From Pseudobutyrivibrio sp. (GTDB lineage Bacteria; Bacillota; Clostridia; Lachnospirales; Lachnospiraceae): a stretch of 39,140 nt of DNA. Both the position numbers and the translations under genes were made by a program. This document shows, piece by piece, positions 32,540 to 39,140 of the stretch. The notes under the pieces are model-generated. The model saw only the letters and a program-made list of their open reading frames with translations. It was not told the DNA's origin and ran no database searches. The DNA lies in contig JAIKWH010000004.1 of the NCBI GenBank assembly GCA_024684955.1, positions 1 through 39,140 of the forward strand, written 5' to 3'. Numbering within the stretch: position 1 is the first letter of the stretch; the number at the start of each line of letters is the position of its first letter.

Positions 32540-33490
32540 ATGAGAAAAGCAGGATTATTAATGACGGTTGCCATTAGCCTTTCGCTTTTAGTGGGCTGTG
32601 GCAAATATAATGAAGAAGAGATTGCTCTCAGGGACAAAGGTGTAGAGCTGATGGATGCAGGAGATTATGAGACTGCTATCGACACCTTTAATGAGGCTCT
32701 TTCCCTATCTATTGGAAAGGTCACAGACCTGGAGATTGACATTGATTATTACAAGGCCGCTGCCCAATATAAGGCGGGCTTGTTTGATGATGCAGTCAAA
32801 ACATACACGGCCCTGATAGAATATGACTCAGATAATTTTGAGCCATATTTTATGAGGGGCAGTATCTATGCCGGAGAGGGAGAGATAGGCATTGCTGTCA
32901 CTGATTATGATGACGCAGTGGCCTGCGATGAAAAAAATTACCTCCTATATATAAAGATATATGAAAATTTAAATGCCCTAGGATATGAGGATCAGGGTAT
33001 GGCCTACCTCAATAAGGCACTGGAGGTGTCGGACAAATCTGCCGAGGGAAAGTATTACAAGGGCCGAATCTATTACATGATAGGACAAAATGACAAGGCA
33101 GAGGAAAACCTATTAGCAGCAGTGGACAAGGATGTTGTAGAGGCAAAACTTTATCTGGCCAAATTGTGCCAGGACCAGGGAGAGGACGACAAGGCGCAAA
33201 AACTCCTGGAGGAATACGCGGCCAGTGACACAGTCACCTCTGCAGTCATGGCTACATTAGGTGATTTAGAGATGGCAAATGGCAAATATGAGAATGCTCT
33301 TGAGTATTATTCTGCAGGGTTGACTCTTGATTCAATAGATAATATGTCTGACCTTCTAAAGGGACAGGTGGCAGCCCTAGAAAAGCTATATAGGTTTGAT
33401 GAGGCAAAAGAGGTTTTGACACAATATCTAGAGCTTTATCCAGAGGACGAAATAGCAGCTAATGAGTTGATTTTTTTGGAGACCAGGTAA
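32540..33490 (+). CDS. TPR-repeat lipoprotein
   Basis: The 316-aa product has a lipoprotein signal (MRKAGLLMT, hydrophobic core, LVGC with Cys20) and about seven tetratricopeptide repeats from residue 28 to the end, with motifs such as AGDYETAIDTFNEAL and NGKYENALEYYSAGL. TPR proteins are scaffolds, so it probably helps assemble an outer-face complex. The partner is unknown. No ribosome site precedes the first ATG. An ATG at 32561 has AGGA upstream but would lose the basic start of the signal peptide. The stop codon lies in the loop of its own terminator. Confidence 0.87.
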   Translation: MRKAGLLMTVAISLSLLVGCGKYNEEEIALRDKGVELMDAGDYETAIDTFNEALSLSIGKVTDLEIDIDYYKAAAQYKAGLFDDAVKTYTALIEYDSDNFEPYFMRGSIYAGEGEIGIAVTDYDDAVACDEKNYLLYIKIYENLNALGYEDQGMAYLNKALEVSDKSAEGKYYKGRIYYMIGQNDKAEENLLAAVDKDVVEAKLYLAKLCQDQGEDDKAQKLLEEYAASDTVTSAVMATLGDLEMANGKYENALEYYSAGLTLDSIDNMSDLLKGQVAALEKLYRFDEAKEVLTQYLELYPEDEIAANELIFLETR

Positions 33491-33506
33491 AACTGGTCTC
33501 TTTTTT
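33479..33506 (+). terminator. Rho-independent terminator containing the stop codon
   Basis: GAGACCAG (33479-33486) and CTGGTCTC (33493-33500) pair perfectly, with six T after. The TAA of the TPR gene (33488-33490) is in the loop. Confidence 0.93.
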
Positions 33507-33635
33507 GCTCCTGAAGACATACAAGATATAGTTGAAATAAATGTGAAAAAACTCTAAATATTGTGTTATTGAAACACGATTCTACATAGAAATTATTCAA
33601 TTTCCCTTTTCCTTTTTCGTTAAAAATGCTGAAAA

Positions 33636-33684
33636 ACACTATATATAGTTATTAAACCTTGAATCCAATCACTATATTTTGATA
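33636..33684. promoter_or_regulatory. Two NrdR boxes upstream of nrdD
   Basis: Box 1, ACACTATATATAGTTA (33636-33651), matches the NrdR consensus ACACWATATATWGTGT closely. Box 2, TCACTATATTTTGATA (33669-33684), is weaker. Their starts are 33 bp apart, near the three-turn spacing usual for paired NrdR boxes. NrdR represses ribonucleotide reductase genes when (d)ATP levels signal enough nucleotide. Confidence 0.8.
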
Positions 33685-33688
33685 AACT
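33659..33688 (+). promoter_or_regulatory. Probable nrdD promoter
   Basis: TTGAAT (33659-33664) and TAAACT (33683-33688) are 18 bp apart. NrdR box 2 fills the spacer, as expected for repression. Confidence 0.5.
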
Positions 33689-33701
33689 ATAGGCAAGTCA
33701 G

Positions 33702-33732
33702 AAAGGAGACGGCTGTATTGCTCCTTTTTTTT
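33702..33732 (+). terminator. Terminator-like hairpin in the nrdD leader
   Basis: AAAGGAG (33702-33708) pairs with CTCCTTT (33721-33727), followed by T to 33732. The predicted nrdD transcript would cross it. AAAGGAG could also serve as a ribosome site for a 22-codon frame starting TTG at 33718 and ending at 33786, overlapping the nrdD start out of frame; that reading is speculative. Confidence 0.55.
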
Positions 33733-33770
33733 GGCTCATTTAAATCTAGAGAAGGGACTGGTGATAAGAG

Positions 33771-36152
33771 TTGTTTGATGTTTTAAAAAGAGACGGTAAA
33801 ATTGCAGAATTCAATTTGGGGAAGATTAACGATGCTATTGCAAAAGCATTTGAGGCTACTGACAAGGAATATAATGACGACATTATAGGCCTTTTATCCC
33901 TTAGGGTATCAGCAGATTTTCAGAGCAAGATTCACGATGGTCGTATATCTGTGGAGGATATACAGGATTCAGTGGAGAATGTTTTAGAGCAAACTGGCTA
34001 TACAGATGTTGCGAAAGCGTACATTTTATATAGAAAACAGCGTGAAAAGATGCGCAACATGAAATCTACTTATCTTGATTACAAGAATGTTGTAGATTCT
34101 TATGTAAAGGTTGAGGATTGGCGAGTTAAAGAAAACTCTACAGTTACCTACTCAGTTGGAGGACTTATCCTTTCAAATTCAGGTGCTATCACTGCCAATT
34201 ACTGGCTGTCAGAAATCTATGATGAGGAGATCGCAAATGCACACCGCAATGCAGAGATTCACATTCATGACCTTTCTATGTTGACAGGATACTGTGCAGG
34301 ATGGTCATTAAAGCAACTCATCCAGGAGGGCCTGGGAGGAATCACAGGCAAGATTACATCTGCACCTGCAAAACACCTTTCTACACTTTGCAACCAGATG
34401 GTAAACTTCCTTGGCATCATGCAGAATGAGTGGGCTGGCGCTCAGGCATTCTCATCATTTGATACATATTTGGCACCATTTGTTAAGGCTGACAATCTCA
34501 GCTACAAGGAGACAAAGCAGTGCATCGAGAGTTTCATCTACGGTGTAAACACTCCTTCTCGTTGGGGTACACAGGCTCCATTCTCCAATGTCACATTGGA
34601 TTGGGTTGTTCCAAACGACCTGGCAGAGCTTCCTGCAATTGTAGGGGGCAAGGAAATGGACTTCAAATACAAAGATTGCAAGAAGGAAATGGACATGGTC
34701 AACAAGGCGTTCCTTGAGATCATGATTGAGGGCGATGCCAACGGCAGAGGATTCCAGTATCCAATCCCTACATATTCTATTACTCGCAATTTTGACTGGT
34801 CCGATACAGAAAACAATAGGCTGTTATTTGAGATGACTGCAAAATATGGTACTCCATATTTCAGCAACTATATTAACTCAGACATGGAGCCATCTGATGT
34901 GCGCTCTATGTGCTGCAGACTTCGTCTTGACCTGAGAGAGCTCCGCAAGAAATCTGGTGGTTTCTTCGGCTCAGGTGAGTCAACTGGATCTGTAGGCGTT
35001 GTTACTATAAACCTTCCTCGTATTGCATATCTGGCAAAGGACGAGGCAGATTTCTACAGCCGCCTTGACAAACTGATGGATATCTCAGCCCGTTCTCTTA
35101 AAATAAAGCGTGGAGTTATTACAAAACTCCTTGACGAGGGCTTATATCCATATACCAAGAGATATCTTGGCACCTTCAACAACCACTTCTCGACAATCGG
35201 TTTGATTGGTATGAACGAGGTTGGGCTCAATGCCAATTGGCTGAGAGCAGACATGACAAGTGAAAAGACCCAGGCCTTTGCCCAGGATGTGCTCAATCAT
35301 ATGAGAGAACGTCTCTCTGATTATCAGGAAATGTACGGAGATCTTTACAATCTTGAGGCAACACCTGCTGAGTCTACCACATACAGATTTGCAAAACATG
35401 ACAGGGAACAGTTCCCAGACATTATCACAGCCGGCAAGGAGGGAGACACTCCTTTCTATACAAACAGTTCTCATATGCCTGTTGAATATTCTGCAGATAT
35501 ATTTGATGCCCTCGAGGTTCAGGACAATCTCCAGACCCTCTATACATCGGGCACAGTATTCCATGCATTCATAGGTGAGAAGTTACCTAGCTGGCAGTCA
35601 GCAGCAGCCCTTGTTCGCAAGATCGCTGAGAATTACAGACTTCCATATTACACAATCTCACCTACATACTCAGTATGTAAAGAGCACGGATATCTGTCAG
35701 GTGAGCAGTACACATGTCCTCACTGCGGCAAGTCTACAGAGGTTTACAGCCGCATCACAGGATACTATCGTCCAGTACAAAATTGGAATGATGGCAAGGC
35801 TCAGGAATACAAGAACAGAAAACTTTATGACATTGCTCATTCTGTTTGCCGTAGGTCAGGAGATGATGTTTCTAATAAAACAGAAGAGCCTGAGGTAAAT
35901 GTTCAGATTGTTTCTGAGGAAAAGGGAACTGGAAAAAAGTACCTCTTTACCACAAAGACTTGTCCAAACTGCGCATTGGCAAAGGAGATTCTCGAGGATG
36001 AGGATTACATCCTTGTTGATGCTGAGGAGCAGGCAGACATGACAAAGAAGTTTGGCGTTATGCAGGCACCTACTCTAGTGGTTGTAAACGGGGACGATGT
36101 AAAACGCTATGCCAATGCTTCCAACATTCAAAAGTATGTTGACGAGCAGTAA
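33771..36152 (+). CDS. nrdD: Anaerobic (class III) ribonucleotide reductase NrdD with fused redoxin domain
   Basis: The 793-aa oxygen-sensitive glycyl-radical enzyme makes deoxyribonucleoside triphosphates. An ATP-cone (about 1-95, starting VLKRDGKIAEFN) gives allosteric control. The barrel has RSMCCRLRLD with the thiyl Cys. The zinc site is CxxH (636-639) and CxxC (649-652). The radical loop is RITGYYRPVQNWNDG, with Gly664 as the radical. Residues about 720-793 form a glutaredoxin/thioredoxin-like domain with CPNC at 731-734, suggesting a built-in electron donor. The start is TTG with GGTGAT 5 bases before. The activase gene nrdG does not follow. Confidence 0.95.
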   Translation: MFDVLKRDGKIAEFNLGKINDAIAKAFEATDKEYNDDIIGLLSLRVSADFQSKIHDGRISVEDIQDSVENVLEQTGYTDVAKAYILYRKQREKMRNMKSTYLDYKNVVDSYVKVEDWRVKENSTVTYSVGGLILSNSGAITANYWLSEIYDEEIANAHRNAEIHIHDLSMLTGYCAGWSLKQLIQEGLGGITGKITSAPAKHLSTLCNQMVNFLGIMQNEWAGAQAFSSFDTYLAPFVKADNLSYKETKQCIESFIYGVNTPSRWGTQAPFSNVTLDWVVPNDLAELPAIVGGKEMDFKYKDCKKEMDMVNKAFLEIMIEGDANGRGFQYPIPTYSITRNFDWSDTENNRLLFEMTAKYGTPYFSNYINSDMEPSDVRSMCCRLRLDLRELRKKSGGFFGSGESTGSVGVVTINLPRIAYLAKDEADFYSRLDKLMDISARSLKIKRGVITKLLDEGLYPYTKRYLGTFNNHFSTIGLIGMNEVGLNANWLRADMTSEKTQAFAQDVLNHMRERLSDYQEMYGDLYNLEATPAESTTYRFAKHDREQFPDIITAGKEGDTPFYTNSSHMPVEYSADIFDALEVQDNLQTLYTSGTVFHAFIGEKLPSWQSAAALVRKIAENYRLPYYTISPTYSVCKEHGYLSGEQYTCPHCGKSTEVYSRITGYYRPVQNWNDGKAQEYKNRKLYDIAHSVCRRSGDDVSNKTEEPEVNVQIVSEEKGTGKKYLFTTKTCPNCALAKEILEDEDYILVDAEEQADMTKKFGVMQAPTLVVVNGDDVKRYANASNIQKYVDEQ

Positions 36153-36175
36153 GTGATTTCCCTCAGAAATCACTT
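36151..36175 (+). other. Hairpin starting in the nrdD stop codon
   Basis: AAGTGATTT and AAATCACTT form a 9-bp stem with a 7-base loop. No T-run follows; it probably shields the mRNA end before the real terminator. Confidence 0.5.
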
Positions 36176-36203
36176 AGTTTTCTAAGAGTTGATTAGATTT
36201 TAA

Positions 36204-36238
36204 AGGATGTGCCAAGGATTTGGCACATCCTATTTTTT
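36204..36238 (+). terminator. Rho-independent terminator of nrdD
   Basis: AGGATGTGCCAA (36204-36215) and TTGGCACATCCT (36220-36231) form a perfect 12-bp stem with a 4-base loop, and six T follow. Confidence 0.95.
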
Positions 36239-36289
36239 GCGAATAAATAAGGAAAAAACCCATATTTCTGGTCCTTTTGGCCTATGTCA

Positions 36290-36348
36290 ACAAAATTTTG
36301 TGATGATTATGTGAATAGAATTTGCCAAAAAAGTTCACATTTTGCCAA
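36290..36348. promoter_or_regulatory. Palindrome and paired direct repeats upstream of the coiled-coil gene
   Basis: ACAAAATTTTGT (36290-36301) is a perfect 12-bp palindrome. TTTGCCAA occurs at 36321-36328 and 36341-36348, exactly 20 bp apart, the usual spacing for tandem response-regulator sites. A GATAGT/ACTATC hairpin follows at 36374-36390. The promoter itself is not clear. Confidence 0.45.
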
Positions 36349-36449
36349 CCTAAAGATTTTTGATTTTAAAGGTGATAGTATCTAACTATCGAATCAAGAA
36401 ATTGAAATTTGTTTATGTTAGTAATTAATTTTTTTTCAAGGAGGAAGAT

Positions 36450-39140
36450 ATGAAAAAGAATGTAAAGGGTTCAGTAGTAAAGGCTACATCATTAGGTCTT
36501 GCAGCCGTTATGGCTTCAACTCCTATCACAGCATTTGCCGAGGAAGCTCCAGCAGAAGTTCCTGTTGCTGAAAATCCAGCTCCAGAGGCTGAAGTGATTG
36601 TGGCTGCTCCTGCAGTATCAGAGCAGGCAGCAGAGGTTGCTGAGGATGTAAAGGAAACAGCTGAGAATGTTGAAAACATTGTTCCAAATGCTGTTCCATA
36701 TCTTACAAATCCAGCACCAAACGGTGAGGGTGAGGTTGTTGAGGAAGATCCTATTGATAAGCCAATTCTAGTTAAGCCAGAGCAAATAGAAATTCATCTA
36801 GTTGGTGAAGTTAAAAAGGTGACTGACAGCGAGCAAGATCCAGTAGAGTACGTACCAGGCCTTGCTGAGGAAGTTGAAAAGGTAGCAGAGCTTGACGAGG
36901 ACGCTGAGGATAAGGCAGCAAGTGCAGAGAACTCAGAAGAGGTTGCAGCAGGTGCTGCAAATGATGCAGACAAGGCCGCAGATGCAGCTGCTGCTTCATT
37001 ATCACAGGCTGACATTAATGCAGCAAACGAACTCATCAAAACTGCTAAGGATGCTCTCACAACAGCTGAAAATGAGAGAACAGCAGCAGAGGAGGCAGTA
37101 ACAGCTGCTCAGACAGCACTCAATGAGCTCCTTGTTGCCAATGGTCTTGATCCAGAGGATGAGACCCTTGATGTTACAAAATTAGATGGAAATGCAAAGA
37201 AGGCATATGATGAGGCTATGGCTGTTCTCAACAGTGCCAAGGCTGATAGAGATCAGAAAGTTAAATTCGAAAACATTTGCAAAGCAGCATATGGCAAAAA
37301 GTTAGCAGAAGTAAATCGTGCTTTTGGCGATGTAGCACAGAAGCAGGCAGTATATGATACTGTTTCAGGTGTTGCAGATACTCTTGATGAAGCCTATGAG
37401 GATGCTTTAGAGGAAGCAAACCAGGCTAATCTTGAGCTGAAGGTTGCACAGCACAAGGCATATTGGGACAAACTTGCTGAGGATAAAAAACTCGCTGATG
37501 CTCAGAAAAAGGAGAGAGAGGCTGTAATAGCGGCATCACGAGCTTATGAGAATTATCAGAAGGCTATGGCAGCTGAGAAGACAGCTCAGGCTGTATATGA
37601 TAAGACAGCACTTTTAAAAGCACAGGAAGAACTTGAAGCTGCAATGAAGGCTGCTGGATTCAAGAATGAATGGCAGATTCCTTCAGTCAAGGATGCTGAG
37701 GAAGCCCTTGAAAGAGCAAACGATGCAGTAACTGCAGCTGAAGAGGCTGAAAGAAAAGCATGGGGCGACCTTTGGAATGCAATGAGAGCAGCTGGCATCA
37801 AGCGCATTGACAAAGTGATGGATCCTACACAGGCAGCAGCAGCCAAGAAAGCAGCAGAAGATAAACTCACTGAACTCCAGGGTAAGAAGACAATTGCTGA
37901 CGGAGAAAAAAATAGCGCATTGCAGGATCTAAAAGATGCTAAAGATGCTGTTACAGATTTAAGTGATCAAATTTCTGAAATCGGATTAGAAGGTCTTAAG
38001 ACTGATAGCGATGCTGCTGATGCAGAGGTTACTAGACTAAATAATGAGATTGCAACAGAGCGGGCTAAACTTGTTGACGATAAAGAGGCTGTTACTAATG
38101 TTACAAATCTTGAGGCTAAGGAAGCCCAGTATACAGTAGGTCAGGAAAAGCAGTCAGTGGCTGATGCAGCTAGTGCAGTTAACCAACTTCGCAATGATGT
38201 TACAGCATTGGAAAATGCTGCTTCTAATGCAGAAAGAGAAGCTTCTGACAAGCGTAATAAGGCTCAGGAGTATAGAGAGATTGCACAGGATTTAAATCAC
38301 GATGGTGGTTGGTTTGATGGTTGGGATGGCTATGGATATGATCCTGCCAAAGCTCAGTTGTATTTGGATGAAGCCAATAGACTAGAAACTGAGGCAAACG
38401 CAAAATCTGCTGAGGCAGCAACAAACAGGCAGACAGTCGATACAAAGAAACAGGAGGCAACTGCCAAGGAAGAGGGCATTAGGAATGCACTCCTTGCAGC
38501 AGCAAAAGATGCTGGTGTAAAAGTAGATAGAACACCTGTTGTAATTGGCGATACAAAGTATACATATGGTGAATATAAACTAGTAAAGACAAGATATGGA
38601 TATGCACTACAGTGCTATATTACAGTATCTGTTTACAATAGTTGGACACACCAATACGATGATAATGTACCTTGGGCTAGAGATATAGGCGAAAAAATTA
38701 TTTTTACTCAGGGTCAGTATAATGAGCAGAATTCTAAGTTACAAAGCCAGTTGACAAGTGCTAGAGAGACATTATCTGGAATCCAAAGTGCAAATGAAGG
38801 CGTTAATACAACAATCTCTGGTTTACAGGGTCAGTTAGTTACTGCACTCACAACTCAGACAGAAAAGAATGCTGCATACCAGACAGCCTACGACTTGATT
38901 AATGGTACGGACGGACTTAATTCTCAACTTGAGGCAGCAAGAGGCCAGCAGGAAAGTGCTCAGACAGCATATGATCGTAAAAAAGATGCTGCTGATGCAA
39001 TAGATACAGCTATTGGTAAGATTAATCGCAATATAAAAAGAAATGGCAAGCAATGGGCAGCAGGTATTGCCCTTGGCGCATTACAATCAGCTCAAGCTAC
39101 TCTTAAGAATGCAAGATTGGATGCAGCAATTGCAGGAGCT
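36450..39140 (+). CDS. Large Ala-rich coiled-coil secreted protein, incomplete at the window end
   Basis: The frame runs 897 codons without a stop and leaves the window. A signal peptide with a basic start (MKKNVKGSVVKATSLGLAAV) is cleaved near AFA-EE (about 30). Residues 31-190 are acidic with Pro/Ala/Glu words. From about 190 almost everything is Ala/Glu/Lys-rich heptad-type coiled coil, e.g. AAEEAVTAAQTALNELL. It is broken near 614-629 by DLNHDGGWFDGWDGYG, an Asp/Gly loop like a calcium-binding site, and near 700-750 by a Tyr/Trp-rich non-coil segment. AAGGAGGAAG precedes the ATG. It is probably a rod-like surface or adhesion protein; the anchor lies beyond the window. Confidence 0.88.
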   Translation, partial: MKKNVKGSVVKATSLGLAAVMASTPITAFAEEAPAEVPVAENPAPEAEVIVAAPAVSEQAAEVAEDVKETAENVENIVPNAVPYLTNPAPNGEGEVVEEDPIDKPILVKPEQIEIHLVGEVKKVTDSEQDPVEYVPGLAEEVEKVAELDEDAEDKAASAENSEEVAAGAANDADKAADAAAASLSQADINAANELIKTAKDALTTAENERTAAEEAVTAAQTALNELLVANGLDPEDETLDVTKLDGNAKKAYDEAMAVLNSAKADRDQKVKFENICKAAYGKKLAEVNRAFGDVAQKQAVYDTVSGVADTLDEAYEDALEEANQANLELKVAQHKAYWDKLAEDKKLADAQKKEREAVIAASRAYENYQKAMAAEKTAQAVYDKTALLKAQEELEAAMKAAGFKNEWQIPSVKDAEEALERANDAVTAAEEAERKAWGDLWNAMRAAGIKRIDKVMDPTQAAAAKKAAEDKLTELQGKKTIADGEKNSALQDLKDAKDAVTDLSDQISEIGLEGLKTDSDAADAEVTRLNNEIATERAKLVDDKEAVTNVTNLEAKEAQYTVGQEKQSVADAASAVNQLRNDVTALENAASNAEREASDKRNKAQEYREIAQDLNHDGGWFDGWDGYGYDPAKAQLYLDEANRLETEANAKSAEAATNRQTVDTKKQEATAKEEGIRNALLAAAKDAGVKVDRTPVVIGDTKYTYGEYKLVKTRYGYALQCYITVSVYNSWTHQYDDNVPWARDIGEKIIFTQGQYNEQNSKLQSQLTSARETLSGIQSANEGVNTTISGLQGQLVTALTTQTEKNAAYQTAYDLINGTDGLNSQLEAARGQQESAQTAYDRKKDAADAIDTAIGKINRNIKRNGKQWAAGIALGALQSAQATLKNARLDAAIAGA

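Overview
The window looks like the chromosome of an anaerobic, low-GC, butyrate-forming Firmicute, most likely Lachnospiraceae near Butyrivibrio or Pseudobutyrivibrio. This rests on the gene set thl-hbd-bcd-etfB-etfA without crt, a class III anaerobic ribonucleotide reductase, split ThrE-type exporters, many strong AAGGAGG-type ribosome sites, TTG starts, and large secreted proteins. That placement is inference; no rRNA is present. I see no phage, insertion sequence or CRISPR array.

Left part (1-9242). Three copies of a 43-bp inverted-repeat unit precede mscL, whose product carries an extra C-terminal zinc ribbon. Two identical tRNA-Gly(GCC) genes, pointing outwards, bracket a 5.2-kb segment holding a lipoprotein, a secreted transglutaminase-like protein, the methionine importer metQ-metN-metI and a small membrane protein. 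Behind the second tRNA lie a near-perfect 54-nt hairpin and two related hairpin units, each ending in a copy of the tRNA 3' end. A HAD-family nucleotidase gene follows, converging on a zinc-ribbon/SPFH gene pair.

Middle (9243-25553). A co-directional run carries thyA, folA, ilvB, ilvN and a SleB-type wall hydrolase, then deoD under its own promoter and a 1542-residue secreted, membrane-anchored surface protein. The butyrate operon follows: thl, hbd, bcd, etfB and etfA convert acetyl-CoA to butyryl-CoA, with only crotonase missing. It has two Rex-like operators upstream and strongly biased codon use, which fits NADH-controlled, very high expression.

Right part (25554-39140). A MATE transporter gene, apparently leaderless, converges on a YjjP/YjjB-type exporter pair. 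The gap before mrp has four DnaA-box-like nonamers. After mrp come a cyclophilin gene, an unrecognised membrane protein overlapping tail to tail with a CNNM/CBS (HlyC/CorC-type) protein, and a TPR lipoprotein that may also be leaderless. nrdD has two NrdR boxes and a terminator-like leader, and its product ends in a fused redoxin domain. The window closes inside a long Ala-rich coiled-coil secreted protein.

Most of the window is ordinary core metabolism. The parts least explained by known families are the repeat array at 21-218, the tRNA-derived hairpin units at 6376-6580, the DnaA-box cluster at 28455-28512, the symmetric sites at 32366-32422 and the two large surface proteins. I did not find a convincing new multi-gene defence or mobile system.
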